The notes under the pieces are model-generated. The model was not told where the DNA came from, searched no databases, and saw only the letters and a program-made list of their open reading frames with translations. Source: Amycolatopsis bullii (lineage in GTDB: Bacteria; Actinomycetota; Actinomycetes; Mycobacteriales; Pseudonocardiaceae). Taken from it: a stretch of 64,000 nucleotides of DNA. The stretch covers positions 1 to 64,000 of the forward strand of contig NZ_BNAW01000001.1 of NCBI RefSeq assembly GCF_014654205.1, written 5' to 3'. This document shows, piece after piece, positions 33,239 to 42,491 of the stretch; within the stretch, counting starts at the first letter, position 1; each line of letters opens with the position of its first letter. Position numbers and translations under genes: made by a program.

Positions 33239-34051
33239 ATGCCTGAAGAGGGCCACTCCCTGCCGTACGTCGCCAACCTGTCGATCCTGTTCAAGGAGGT
33301 ACCGCTGCTCGAGCGCGCGGCCGCCGCGCGGGACGCCGGGTTCACCGACGTCGAGTACTGGTGGCCGTTCGACTCCGCAGTGCCCGCGCGCGACGAGGTC
33401 GACGCCTTCGTGAAGAGCCTGGACGGGGTCCGGCTCCGGGGGCTGAACTTCTACGCCGGGGACATGGCCGCGGGGGACCGGGGTCTCGTCTCCTGGATCG
33501 GCCGGGAGGCCGAGTTCGCCGACAGCCTCGTCGTCGCCCTCGGCATCGCCGAACGCACCGGCTGCCGCAGCTTCAACGCCCTCTACGGCAACCGGCTCGA
33601 CGGCGAAGACCCGGCCAAGCAGGACGACCTGGCCCGGGTGCACCTCGACCAGGCCGCCGACGCCGCCGCGCGGATCGGTGCGCAGCTGGTCCTCGAACCG
33701 CTCTCAGGCGCGGACCGCTACCCGCTCAAGACCGCCGCGGACGCCGTGGCCGTGCTCGACGACCTCGGGCGCGACAACGTGCGGCTGCTGGCCGACCTGT
33801 ACCACCTGGCAGTCAACTCCGACGACCTGGACGCCTTGGCGACGCGGCACATCGCCCGGATCGGGCACGTGCAGATCGCCGACGCGCCCGGCCGCCACCA
33901 GCCCGGCACCGGCTCCCTCGACATCGACGGGCACCTCGCGAAGCTGCAGAACGCGGGATACGCGGGGTTCGTCGGGATCGAGTACGTCCCGGAACCCGAC
34001 ACCGGGACGTCGCTGGCCTGGCTGCCGAAGACCCGAAGGGGACGAGCATGA
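33239..34051 (+). CDS. hyi: Hydroxypyruvate isomerase
   Basis: 270 residues, xylose-isomerase-like TIM barrel. LPYVANLSILFKEVPLLERAAAA at the start, VEYWWPF, GLNFYAGDMAAGDRG, LVLEPLSGADRYPL with the probable metal-ligand Glu, and GHVQIADAPGRHQPGTG with the second metal site and GIEYVPE at the end are typical of Hyi. It interconverts hydroxypyruvate and tartronate semialdehyde. GAGGT lies just upstream of the ATG at 33239. Its stop overlaps glxR as ATGA. With glxR and gcl it forms the glycerate pathway from glyoxylate. Confidence 0.92.
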   Translation: MPEEGHSLPYVANLSILFKEVPLLERAAAARDAGFTDVEYWWPFDSAVPARDEVDAFVKSLDGVRLRGLNFYAGDMAAGDRGLVSWIGREAEFADSLVVALGIAERTGCRSFNALYGNRLDGEDPAKQDDLARVHLDQAADAAARIGAQLVLEPLSGADRYPLKTAADAVAVLDDLGRDNVRLLADLYHLAVNSDDLDALATRHIARIGHVQIADAPGRHQPGTGSLDIDGHLAKLQNAGYAGFVGIEYVPEPDTGTSLAWLPKTRRGRA

Positions 34052-34935
34052 AACTGGGATTCATCGGATTGGGCGTGATGGGTGGCCCGATGGCCGCGCA
34101 CCTGGTCGCGGCCGGCCACGACGTCAGCGGCTACGACGTCACACCGGCGGCGGGGGAGAAGCTGGCGGCGGCCGGTGGCCGGGCCGCGACCGGCGTCGCC
34201 GACGCGGTGGCCGGTGCGGACGTCGTCATCACGATGCTGCCGAACCACCCGCAGGTCGAGGAGGTGGTGCTGGCCGCGGGCGGCGTCCTGGACACCGCCG
34301 AGCCCGGCACGCTCCTGATCGACATGAGCACCATCCGGCCCGAGACGTCGATCGCGATCGCGGAAGCCGCGCGGGACCGGAAGATCCGCGTCCTCGACGC
34401 CCCCGTCTCGGGCGGTCAGGCCGGTGCCGAGCAGGCGTCGCTGTCCATCATGGTCGGGGGGCTCGAAGAGGACTTCGCGGCGGCCAAACCGGTCCTGGAC
34501 GCCGTCGGCAAGACGATCGTGCACGTCGGGCCGCACGGCGCCGGCCAGGTCGTCAAGGCCGCCAACCAGCTCGTCGTGGGCGGGATCTACGGTCTCGTGG
34601 CGGAGGCGATCGTGCTGCTCGAAGCGTCCGGAGTGGACGCTGCCACGGGCCTCGACGTGCTCGCCGGCGGCCTCGCGGGCAGCCGGATCCTCGAGCTCAA
34701 GCGCCAGTCCATGGTGGACCGGCAGTTCGCGCCCGGCTTCCGGATCGACCTGCACCACAAGGACATGGGAATCGCGCTGGCCGCCGCCCGGCAGGCCGAC
34801 GTCGCGCTCCCGCTCACCGGGCTGGTCGCCCAGCTCGTCGCCGCCGGCCGCGCCATGGGGTACGGCTCCCTGGACCACTCGGCCTTGCTGAAGGTCGTCG
34901 AACAGTTGTCGGGCCGCGTCCCGGCGGAGGTGTGA
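34048..34935 (+). CDS. glxR: Tartronate semialdehyde reductase (2-hydroxy-3-oxopropionate reductase)
   Basis: 295 residues, beta-hydroxyacid dehydrogenase family. N-terminal NAD(P) fold GFIGLGVMGGPMAAHL; DAPVSGGQAGAEQASLSIMVGG is the substrate-binding signature; KAANQLVV holds the catalytic Lys; FRIDLHHKDMGIAL is the C-terminal conserved block. It reduces tartronate semialdehyde to D-glycerate, which glycerate kinase (42866) would phosphorylate. It lies between hyi and gcl; the gcl start follows its stop by one base. Confidence 0.92.
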   Translation: MKLGFIGLGVMGGPMAAHLVAAGHDVSGYDVTPAAGEKLAAAGGRAATGVADAVAGADVVITMLPNHPQVEEVVLAAGGVLDTAEPGTLLIDMSTIRPETSIAIAEAARDRKIRVLDAPVSGGQAGAEQASLSIMVGGLEEDFAAAKPVLDAVGKTIVHVGPHGAGQVVKAANQLVVGGIYGLVAEAIVLLEASGVDAATGLDVLAGGLAGSRILELKRQSMVDRQFAPGFRIDLHHKDMGIALAAARQADVALPLTGLVAQLVAAGRAMGYGSLDHSALLKVVEQLSGRVPAEV

Positions 34936-34936
34936 C

Positions 34937-36625
34937 ATGCCCAGAATCCCCGCGATGCAGGCGGTCGTCGACGTCCTGGAGAGCGAAGGCGTCGACACCG
35001 TCTTCGGCTGCCCGGGCGCCGCGATCCTTCCGCTGTACAACGCCCTACAGGGCCGGGCGATCGAGCACCTGATCGTCCGCCACGAAGAGGGCGCGACGCA
35101 CATGGCCGACGGCTGGGCGAGGACCAACGGCAACGTCGGCGTCGCCATCGGCACGTCCGGCCCCGCCGGGACCAACATGATCACCGGGCTCTACACCGCG
35201 CACGCGGACTCGATCCCGATGATCTGCATCACCGGCCAGGCGGCGACCACCAAGCTCCACCAGGAGGCCTTCCAGGCCGTCGACATCGTCGAGATCGCCA
35301 AGCCGGTGACGAAGTGGGCGGTGCAGGTCAAGGAGGCCGCGCAGCTGCCGTGGATCTTCCGCGAGGCGTTCCGGATCGCCCGGTCCGGACGGCCGGGCCC
35401 GGTGCTGATCGACCTGCCGATCGACGTTCAGAAGCAGGACATCGAGTGGGACTCCTCGATCGACTCGCCGCTGCCGGTGACCCGGGTGACCCCGGCGCCC
35501 GCGCGGGTCGAGCGAGCGCTGGACCTGCTGCTGGCCGCCGAACGCCCGCTGATCCTGGCCGGTGGCGGGGTCGTGCTCGGCGAGGCGAGCGAGCAGCTGC
35601 GGGCCGCGGCCGAGCGCCTGGACGTCCCGGTGCAGGTGACGCTGATGGGCAAGGGCAGCTTCCCCGAGGACCACGAGCTGTTCGCCGGGATGGCCGGCAT
35701 CCAGACCTCGCAGCGCTGGGCCAACGCGGCCTTCCTCGAGGCCGACCTGGTGCTGGCGCTGGGCGCCCGCTTCGGCGACCGGCACACCGGCGAGCTGTCG
35801 GTCTACCGCGGCGACCGGAAGTTCATCCACGTCGACATCGAGCCCACCCAGCTGGGCAAGGTGTTCGGCCCCGACCTCGGGATCGTCTCGGACACGCGGG
35901 AGTTCCTCGACGCGCTGCTGGCGGCCGTGGAGAAGCGCTCGGTGACGCCGCGGCGCGAGTGGGCCGGCCGGATCGGCGAGCTGAAGGAAACGCTGCCCCG
36001 GCGTGACGACTTCGACAGCCTCCCGATCAAGGCGCCGCGGGTGTTCAAGGAGATCAACGAGACCTTCGGCGAGGACACCTACTTCGTCACCGCGATCGGG
36101 CTCTACCAGATCTGGTCGGGCCAGTTCCAGAAGGCGCACAAGCCGCGCCACTACCAGGTGTGCGGCCAGGCCGGTCCGCTCGGCTGGGAGATCCCGGCGG
36201 CCATCGGCGTCAAGAAGGCCCGGCCGGACGCCGAGGTCGTCGGCGTGGTCGGCGACTACTCGTTCCAGTTCCTGGTCGAGGAGCTGGCGGTGGCCGCCCA
36301 GTACGACGTCGGGTTCGTGCTGATCATGCTGAACAACGAGTACCTCGGGCTCATCCGGCAGGCCGAGACCGGGTACGAGATGAACTTCGAGGTCGACATC
36401 CACTACGACTCGATCGGCACGGACAACGTGAAGATCATGGAGGCCTACGGCTGCTCGGGCACCCGCGTGCACGAGCCGGGGGAGATCCGCACGTCGCTGG
36501 AGTGGGCGCGCAAGGAGGCCGAGCGCACCAGCCGCCCGGTCCTGGTGGAGATCATGATCGAGCGCGAGGGCAACGCCGCCATGGGTGCCGCCCTCGACGC
36601 CGTGAAGGAGTTCGAGCTCGCGTAA
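34937..36625 (+). CDS. gcl: Glyoxylate carboligase (tartronate-semialdehyde synthase) with a canonical Glu
   Basis: 562 residues, ThDP enzyme. GTSGPAGTNMITGLY, GQAATTKLHQEAFQAVDI, HVDIEPTQLGKVFGPDLGIVSD, CGQAGPLGWEIPAAIGV and GDYSFQFLVEELA are Gcl hallmarks. Reaction: 2 glyoxylate to tartronate semialdehyde + CO2. It differs from the E. coli type in two ways. RHEEGATHM at 48-56 has Glu50 where E. coli Gcl has Val51, the famous missing glutamate. It is also about 30 residues shorter, lacking the C-terminal tail. The hyi-glxR-gcl operon makes the role likely; the Glu argues for a distinct sub-family. A clear terminator follows. Confidence 0.85.
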   Translation: MPRIPAMQAVVDVLESEGVDTVFGCPGAAILPLYNALQGRAIEHLIVRHEEGATHMADGWARTNGNVGVAIGTSGPAGTNMITGLYTAHADSIPMICITGQAATTKLHQEAFQAVDIVEIAKPVTKWAVQVKEAAQLPWIFREAFRIARSGRPGPVLIDLPIDVQKQDIEWDSSIDSPLPVTRVTPAPARVERALDLLLAAERPLILAGGGVVLGEASEQLRAAAERLDVPVQVTLMGKGSFPEDHELFAGMAGIQTSQRWANAAFLEADLVLALGARFGDRHTGELSVYRGDRKFIHVDIEPTQLGKVFGPDLGIVSDTREFLDALLAAVEKRSVTPRREWAGRIGELKETLPRRDDFDSLPIKAPRVFKEINETFGEDTYFVTAIGLYQIWSGQFQKAHKPRHYQVCGQAGPLGWEIPAAIGVKKARPDAEVVGVVGDYSFQFLVEELAVAAQYDVGFVLIMLNNEYLGLIRQAETGYEMNFEVDIHYDSIGTDNVKIMEAYGCSGTRVHEPGEIRTSLEWARKEAERTSRPVLVEIMIEREGNAAMGAALDAVKEFELA

Positions 36626-36640
36626 CACCCGCGTGACCAC

Positions 36641-36679
36641 GGCCGCCGCACGAGACCCTGACCTCGTGCGGCGGCCTTT
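36641..36679 (+). terminator. Terminator of the glyoxylate operon
   Basis: A perfect 14-bp stem: GGCCGCCGCACGAG (36641-36654), 8-base loop, CTCGTGCGGCGGCC (36663-36676), followed by TTT. Confidence 0.88.
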
Positions 36680-36819
36680 CCGCGTCCGGGGTCGAGCGGT
36701 TGTCGGAAAGTACAAACCGGGGCCGCAAATTCACCCGTCTTTCAGGGGTTTTGCCGTGGCCCCGGCCACATCCGAGCGTGTGTACTCCTTGACGAAGCAG
36801 CCCCGAAAGGACGTCCACA

Positions 36820-37689
36820 GTGGAATTCCTCCGACCCGCCTCGCTGGCCGACGCGCTCGCCGCGAAGGCCGCGAACCCCGGTGCGGTCCCGATCGCCGGC
36901 GGCACGGACGTGATGGTCGAGCTCAACTTCGACCACCGCCGTCCCGGCGCCCTGCTCGACCTCGGCCGCGTCGCCGAGCTCCACGAGCACGGCACCGACG
37001 ACGGCCGGATCCGGCTCGGTGCGGCCGTGCCCTACACCCGGATCATCGCCGAACTGGGTGCGAAGGTGCCCGGCCTGGCGATGGCCGCGCGGACCGTCGG
37101 GTCCCCGCAGATCCGCAACCGCGGCTCCGTCGGGGGCAATCTGGGAGCGGCTTCGCCCGCGGGCGACTCCCACCCGGCGCTGCTGGCCGCCGACGCCGAG
37201 ATCGAGATCGCTTCGGTCCGCGGCACCCGGATCGTCGCCGCGAAGGACTTCTACGTGGGGGTCAAGCGCAACGTCCTGGAGCCGGACGAGCTGATCACTG
37301 CGGTGCTGCTGGCACCCGCCACCGGACCCCAGCAGTTCAGCAAGATCGGCACCCGCAACGCCATGGTCATCGCGGTCGCCGCGTTCGGCCTGGCGCTGCA
37401 CCCGGAGCAGCGGCGGGTCGGCACGGGCGTCGGCTCGGCCGCGCCCACGCCGCGCCGGGCTTTCGAAGCGGAGGAGTTCCTGGCCGCCGAGCTGGACTGG
37501 GACGCCCCGAGGGCCCTGAACGACTCGGTCAAGCGCCGCTTCGGCGACCTGGTCGCCGCGGCGGCCGCGCCGATCGACGACGTGCGCGGCAGCGCCGCCT
37601 ACCGGCGCCATGCCCTGGGGGTCATGGCGCGAAGGACGCTGACCTGGGCCTGGACCGATTATTGCGGAGGGAGCGCGAAGTGCGCGTGA
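36820..37689 (+). CDS. Xanthine dehydrogenase, FAD-binding subunit
   Basis: 289 residues, CoxM/XdhB-like. PIAGGTDVMVEL near residue 28 is the FAD pyrophosphate motif; the second FAD signature is TVGSPQIRNRGSVGGNLGAASPAGDS. It forms the first gene of an FAD-[2Fe-2S]-Mo operon, the usual order for bacterial molybdenum hydroxylases. AAAGGAC lies upstream of the GTG at 36820. The 194-base gap before it holds the gcl terminator and an imperfect dyad near 36697-36720 (CGGTTGT/ACAAACCG). Overlaps the next gene by ten bases. Confidence 0.85.
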   Translation: MEFLRPASLADALAAKAANPGAVPIAGGTDVMVELNFDHRRPGALLDLGRVAELHEHGTDDGRIRLGAAVPYTRIIAELGAKVPGLAMAARTVGSPQIRNRGSVGGNLGAASPAGDSHPALLAADAEIEIASVRGTRIVAAKDFYVGVKRNVLEPDELITAVLLAPATGPQQFSKIGTRNAMVIAVAAFGLALHPEQRRVGTGVGSAAPTPRRAFEAEEFLAAELDWDAPRALNDSVKRRFGDLVAAAAAPIDDVRGSAAYRRHALGVMARRTLTWAWTDYCGGSAKCA

Positions 37690-38150
37690 ACGTCACCGTC
37701 AACGGCGAACCCCGCCGGGCGGACAACGTCTGGGAAGGCGAAAGCCTGCTCTACGTCCTGCGCGAGCGGCTCGGCCTCCCCGGCTCGAAGAACGCCTGCG
37801 AACAGGGCGAATGCGGTTCGTGCACGGTCTACCTCGACGGCGTCCCGGCGTGTGCGTGCCTCGTCGCGGCCGGGCAGGCCGAGGGCCGCGAGGTCGTCAC
37901 GGTCGAAGGCCTGGCCGACGGGGAAGCCCTCGACCCGGTGCAGGAGGCGTTCGTCGAACGCGGCGCCGTCCAGTGCGGGTTCTGCACGCCCGGCCTGCTG
38001 GTGGCCGCGCACGACCTGATCGAGCGCACGCCCGACCCCACCGACGTCGAGATCCGCGAGGCCCTCGCCGGCAACCTCTGCCGCTGCACCGGCTACGAGA
38101 AGATCCTCGACGCCGTCCGCGACGCCGCCGCGAGGAAGGCCGTCCGATGA
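37680..38150 (+). CDS. Xanthine dehydrogenase, [2Fe-2S] subunit
   Basis: 156 residues. The plant-type ferredoxin cluster is seen as CEQGECGSCTV and a further Cys in PACACL. The second helical domain gives QCGFCTPGLLVAA and GNLCRCTGY, the standard molybdenum-hydroxylase cluster. GGAGGGAG lies six bases before the GTG at 37680. It transfers electrons from the Mo subunit to FAD. Its stop overlaps the Mo subunit start as ATGA. Confidence 0.92.
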   Translation: MRVNVTVNGEPRRADNVWEGESLLYVLRERLGLPGSKNACEQGECGSCTVYLDGVPACACLVAAGQAEGREVVTVEGLADGEALDPVQEAFVERGAVQCGFCTPGLLVAAHDLIERTPDPTDVEIREALAGNLCRCTGYEKILDAVRDAAARKAVR

Positions 38151-40438
38151 GCGCCCCGGCCCGGTCCCCGCAGGAACTGCACGACACGATCGCCGGCGGC
38201 ATCGGCGAGAGCCCGCTGCGTCCGGACGGGACGCTCAAGGTACGCGGCGAGTTCGCCTACTCCTCGGACCTGTGGCACGAGGACATGCTGTGGGGCGCGA
38301 CCCTGCGCAGCCCGCACCCGCACGCCCGGATCGTCCGCCTCGACGTCTCCCGCGCGCTGGCCCAGCCGGGCGTGCACGCGGTGCTGACGCACGAGGACGT
38401 TCCCGGCGAGAACGTCTACGGCCTCAAGTACCAGGACACCCCGGCGCTGGCCGACGGCCTGGTCCGCTACCAGGGCGAACCGGTCGCCATCCTGGCCGCC
38501 GACCACCCGGAGATCGCGCGGCAGGCGCTCAAGGAGATCGTCGTCGAGTACGACGTCCTCGAGCCGATCACCGACCCCGAGCGGGCCGCCCACGACGACA
38601 GCCTGCCGAAGCTGCACCCGGGCGGGAACCTGGTGCGGCACCAGCGGATCGTCAAGGGCGACCCGGCCGCCACCGCGGACGTCGTGGTGTCCGGTGTCTA
38701 CGAGATCGGCATGCAGGACCAGGCGTTCCTCGGGCCGGAGTCCGGGCTCGCGGTCCCCGCCGAGGACGGCGGCGTCGACCTCTACCTGGCCACCCAGTGG
38801 CTGCACGTCGACCAGCGCCAGACGGCGAAGGCGCTCGGCCTGCCCCTGGAGAAGGTGCGGCTGACGCTGTCCGGGGTCGGCGGCGCGTTCGGCGGCCGCG
38901 AGGACCTGTCCATGCAGATCCACTCGTGCATGCTGGCCCTGCGCACCGGCCGCCCGGTGAAGATGAGCTACAACCGCCTGGAATCGTTCTTCGGGCACGT
39001 CCACCGCCACCCGGCGAAGATGTACTACGAGCACGGGGCCACGAAGGACGGCAAGCTCGTTTACGTCCGCGCGAAGTTGTATTTCGACGGCGGCGCGTAC
39101 GCGTCCAAGACCCCGGTCGTGGTCGGCAACGGCACCACGCTGAGCGTCGGGCCCTACGACGTCCCGAACGCCCACATCGAGGGCTGGGGTGTCTACACGA
39201 ACAACCCGACCTGCGGCGCCATGCGCGGGCTCGGCGCGGTGCAGCCGACCTACGCCTACGAGTCCCAGATGGACAAACTGGCCGCCGCACTGGGCATGGA
39301 CCCTGCCGAGCTGCGGATCCGCAACGCGCTGAGCGAAGGGTCCACTGTGGTCACCGGGCAGGTGGTCGACTTCCCGGCGCCGGTGGCCGAACTCGTCCAA
39401 CGGGTCCGCGACCTGCCGCTCCCACCCGAGCCCACCGGCGCACGCGACATCCGGGAGCTCCCGGGCGGCGCGTCCAACACCACCCACGGCGAAGGTGTCG
39501 TGCGCGGGGTCGGCTACGGCGTGACGATCAAGAACATCTCCTACGCCGAAGGCCTCGACGACTACTCGACCGCCCGCGTCCGGCTGGAGGTGATCGGCGG
39601 TGAAGCGGTGGCGATGGTGCACACCGCCGCCGCGGAGGTCGGCCAGGGCCTGGTGACGCTGCAGCAGCAGATCGCCCGCACCGAGCTGGGCGTGCCGCGG
39701 GTGAGCGTGCACCCGGCCGACACGAGCGTCGGCGACGCGGGCTCCAGCTCGGCGTCCCGGCAGACCTACGTCACCGGCGGCGCGGTCCGCAACGCCTGCC
39801 GGGCGGTCGCGGAGGCGGTCTACCGCCGCCTCGGCGTGCCCGCCGCGGGCATGACCCTCGCCGGGGGCAAGGTGGTCGCGGCCGACGGCGAAGTCGTCGC
39901 CGACCTGGCCGAACTGCTCGGCGACACGGCGATCGAGGAGACCCGCGAGTTCCACCACCGCCCGACCTACCCCCTGGACCCCGAGACCGGCCAGGGCGAC
40001 GCCCACGTCCAATACGGCTTCTCCGCCCACCGCGCGGTCGTCGACGTCGACCTGGACCTCGGCCTGGTCAAGGTGGTGCAGCTCGACTGCGCCCAGGACG
40101 TCGGGAAGGCGATGAACCCCGACGCCGTCGTCGCCCAGATCCAGGGCGGCTCGGCGCAGGGCCTCGGGCTCGCCGTGATGGAGGAAATCCTGGTCGAGCG
40201 CGGCAAGGTGCGGAACCCCTCGTTCACCGACTACCTCATCCCGACCATCCTCGACATGCCGCCGATGCGGGTCGACGTGCTCGAACGGCCCGACCCGCAC
40301 GCGCCCTACGGCGTCCGCGGCGTCGGCGAGCCGCCCACGATCTCGGCCACGCCGGCGATCGCCAACGCCATCCGCGCGGCCACCGGCCTCGAGCTGCCGC
40401 GCGTCCCGATCCGCCCCGAGCACATCACCGGAGTCTGA
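38147..40438 (+). CDS. Xanthine dehydrogenase, molybdenum-binding subunit
   Basis: 763 residues. The family's N-terminal a/b hammerhead domain is followed by two Mo-binding lobes. GGAFGGREDLSMQ, CGAMRGLGAVQP and GVRGVGEPPTISATPA are visible; Glu in the last motif is the catalytic base of xanthine oxidase-type enzymes. Purine specificity is inferred from the guanine deaminase and purine permease that follow; the sequence alone would also allow another N-heterocycle. It joins the FAD and [2Fe-2S] subunits above to make xanthine to urate. Confidence 0.85.
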   Translation: MSAPARSPQELHDTIAGGIGESPLRPDGTLKVRGEFAYSSDLWHEDMLWGATLRSPHPHARIVRLDVSRALAQPGVHAVLTHEDVPGENVYGLKYQDTPALADGLVRYQGEPVAILAADHPEIARQALKEIVVEYDVLEPITDPERAAHDDSLPKLHPGGNLVRHQRIVKGDPAATADVVVSGVYEIGMQDQAFLGPESGLAVPAEDGGVDLYLATQWLHVDQRQTAKALGLPLEKVRLTLSGVGGAFGGREDLSMQIHSCMLALRTGRPVKMSYNRLESFFGHVHRHPAKMYYEHGATKDGKLVYVRAKLYFDGGAYASKTPVVVGNGTTLSVGPYDVPNAHIEGWGVYTNNPTCGAMRGLGAVQPTYAYESQMDKLAAALGMDPAELRIRNALSEGSTVVTGQVVDFPAPVAELVQRVRDLPLPPEPTGARDIRELPGGASNTTHGEGVVRGVGYGVTIKNISYAEGLDDYSTARVRLEVIGGEAVAMVHTAAAEVGQGLVTLQQQIARTELGVPRVSVHPADTSVGDAGSSSASRQTYVTGGAVRNACRAVAEAVYRRLGVPAAGMTLAGGKVVAADGEVVADLAELLGDTAIEETREFHHRPTYPLDPETGQGDAHVQYGFSAHRAVVDVDLDLGLVKVVQLDCAQDVGKAMNPDAVVAQIQGGSAQGLGLAVMEEILVERGKVRNPSFTDYLIPTILDMPPMRVDVLERPDPHAPYGVRGVGEPPTISATPAIANAIRAATGLELPRVPIRPEHITGV

Positions 40439-40439
40439 G

Positions 40440-40922
40440 ATGACCACGTCGATTTCCGCCGAACAGGACTGGCTGGACGAAGCCGTCCGCATCGCCACGC
40501 ACAACGTCGAGAACGGCGGCGGCCCGTTCGGCGCGCTGATCGTGAAGGACGGCGAGGTCGTCGCGACCGGCGTCAACCGCGTCACCGCGAACCTGGATCC
40601 GACCGCGCACGCCGAAGTGGTCGCGATCCGCGCGGCCTGCCAGACGCTGGGCACGTTCAAGCTCGACGGCTGCGTGCTCGTCTCCAGCTGCGAGCCGTGC
40701 CCGATGTGCCTGTCGTCGGCGCTGTGGGCGCGCGTCGACAAGGTCCTCTTCGCCGCCGACCGTGACGACGCGGCCAAGGCCGGCTTCGACGACCGCGCCT
40801 TCTACGAACTCTTCGACCGTCCCCGTGAGACGTGGACGGTACCCGTGACCCGGCTGTCCGCAAAGGACGGTTTCGCCCCCTTCGCGGCCTGGCTCGACAA
40901 GAGCGACCGCACCGACTACTGA
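40440..40922 (+). CDS. Guanine deaminase (cytidine-deaminase fold)
   Basis: 160 residues. Zn ligands and catalytic Glu are in HAEVVAIR and PCPMCLSSALWA; the length and the C-terminal DDRAFYELFDRP region match the B. subtilis GuaD type rather than tRNA adenosine deaminase TadA. It converts guanine to xanthine, the substrate of the xanthine dehydrogenase encoded just upstream (one-base gap). A nucleoside deaminase with different specificity is possible. Confidence 0.85.
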   Translation: MTTSISAEQDWLDEAVRIATHNVENGGGPFGALIVKDGEVVATGVNRVTANLDPTAHAEVVAIRAACQTLGTFKLDGCVLVSSCEPCPMCLSSALWARVDKVLFAADRDDAAKAGFDDRAFYELFDRPRETWTVPVTRLSAKDGFAPFAAWLDKSDRTDY

Positions 40923-40970
40923 CCCACGAAGTCAGCAGCTGACCGGAGCACACCCGAATCGAACGTCCCG

Positions 40971-41008
40971 CTCGGCCAGGCACGGCGTGGTGCCTGGCCC
41001 TGGCCGAG
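40971..41008 (+). promoter_or_regulatory. Two mutually exclusive hairpins before the purine permease
   Basis: CTCGGCCAGG (40971-40980) can pair with CCTGGCCGAG (40999-41008), or GGCCAGGCAC (40974-40983) with GTGCCTGGCC (40990-40999). The two stems share bases. It could be a terminator of the xdh operon or an attenuator controlling the permease; no T-run follows. Confidence 0.45.
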
Positions 41009-41035
41009 CACCCCCCACCGGCAAGGGCAGGACGC

Positions 41036-42481
41036 ATGACCCAGACCGAAGTCCCCACCCCCGTGGTCGACGAAGTACCCCCGCAACGCCGTTCGCTGCT
41101 CGACAAGCTGTTCGAGCTGCGGGCCCGGCAGAGCACGATCGGCCGCGAAGTCCGCGGCGGAGTCACCACGTTCGTCGCGATGGCCTACATCGTGCTGCTC
41201 AATCCGCTCATCCTCGGCGCCTCCGCCGACATCACCGGCGCCCGGCTCTCCGCCGCGCAGGTGACCACGGCGACCGCGCTGTCCGCCGCCGTGATGACCG
41301 TCCTCATGGGACTCGTCGGCAACGCGCCCCTCGCGCTCGCCGCCGGCCTGGGCATCAACGGCATCGTCGCCTTCCAGATGGCGCCGTCGATGACCTGGCC
41401 GCAGGCGTTCGGGCTGGTCGTGCTCGAAGGCGTGTGCATCGTGCTGATGGCGGTCAGCGGTGTCCGCGAGCGGATCATGAACGCCATCCCGCGGCCGCTC
41501 AAGATGGCGATCACCGTCGGGATCGGGCTCTACATCGCCCTGGTCGGCCTGGTCAGCGCCGGGTTCGTGACCCGCGTGCCGGACGCGGCGCAGACCACGG
41601 TCCCGGTGCGCCTCGGGGCGAGCGGGCACCTGCACGGCTGGCCGATCGTCGTGTTCTGCTTCGGCCTGCTGCTGATGATCGTGCTGATGGCCCGCAAGGT
41701 CCCGGGCGCGGTGCTGATCAGCATCGGGGTGGCCACCGTGTTCGCCGTCGTGCTGCACGAGGGGTTCGGCGTCGGCGGCTGGGGGCTCACCACTCCGGCG
41801 CTGCCCGACCACGTCGTCGCCGCCCCGGACTTCGGGCTCCTCGGCCATATCGACCTCTTCGGCGGCTTCGCCTCCGCGGGCGCGCTCGCGGCCACGGTCT
41901 TCCTGTTCACGCTGGTGCTGTCCGGCTTCTTCGACGCCATGGGCACGATCACCAGCGTCTCCGACGAAGCGGGCCTGTCGAAGAACGGGAAAGTCCCGCG
42001 GATGGGCCGGATCCTGCTGGTCGACGGCGCGGGCGCGATCGCCGGCGGTGTCACCGGCTCGTCGCCGAACACGGTGTTCCTGGAATCGGCGGCCGGCGTC
42101 GGCGAGGGTGCGCGGACCGGGCTGGCGAGCGTCGTCACCGGCCTGCTGTTCGCCGGGACGCTGCTGTTCACGCCGCTGGCCGGGGTCGTCCCGGCCCAGG
42201 CCGCGGCGCCCGCGCTGGTCGTCATCGGCGGCCTGATGGTCGCGCAGTGCCGGACCATCCCGTGGCACGACCCGGACTACACGATCCCGGTCTTCCTGAC
42301 CGCGGCGCTGATCCCGTTCACCTACTCGATCACCAACGGCGTCGGCGCGGGCCTGATCGCGTTCGTGCTGATCAAGATCGGCCGCGGCAAGTGGCGAGAG
42401 GCCGGCTGGCTGCTGTCGGTGCTGGCGCTGGTGTTCGCGGTGTACTTCGCCATCGACGGTGTCGAAACCCTCTTCCGGTAA
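41036..42481 (+). CDS. NCS2-family purine permease (AzgA-like guanine/hypoxanthine type)
   Basis: 481 residues, about 12-13 transmembrane helices. GGVTTFVAMAYIVLLNP at the first helix, GLGINGIVAF, GIGLYIALVGL, LSGFFDAMGTITSVSDEAG and GSSPNTVFLESAAGVGEGARTG match AzgA-type permeases, which import guanine, hypoxanthine or adenine by proton symport. It lies behind guanine deaminase, consistent with supply of purine to the catabolic enzymes. Confidence 0.9.
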   Translation: MTQTEVPTPVVDEVPPQRRSLLDKLFELRARQSTIGREVRGGVTTFVAMAYIVLLNPLILGASADITGARLSAAQVTTATALSAAVMTVLMGLVGNAPLALAAGLGINGIVAFQMAPSMTWPQAFGLVVLEGVCIVLMAVSGVRERIMNAIPRPLKMAITVGIGLYIALVGLVSAGFVTRVPDAAQTTVPVRLGASGHLHGWPIVVFCFGLLLMIVLMARKVPGAVLISIGVATVFAVVLHEGFGVGGWGLTTPALPDHVVAAPDFGLLGHIDLFGGFASAGALAATVFLFTLVLSGFFDAMGTITSVSDEAGLSKNGKVPRMGRILLVDGAGAIAGGVTGSSPNTVFLESAAGVGEGARTGLASVVTGLLFAGTLLFTPLAGVVPAQAAAPALVVIGGLMVAQCRTIPWHDPDYTIPVFLTAALIPFTYSITNGVGAGLIAFVLIKIGRGKWREAGWLLSVLALVFAVYFAIDGVETLFR

Positions 42482-42491
42482 GGAGTTCCCC

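Noticed and set aside
34937..36625. Acetolactate synthase as the call for the ThDP enzyme after glxR
   Set aside because: Despite the canonical Glu, the CGQAGPLGW and HVDIEPTQLGKVFGPDLGIVSD blocks and the hyi-glxR operon fit glyoxylate carboligase better.
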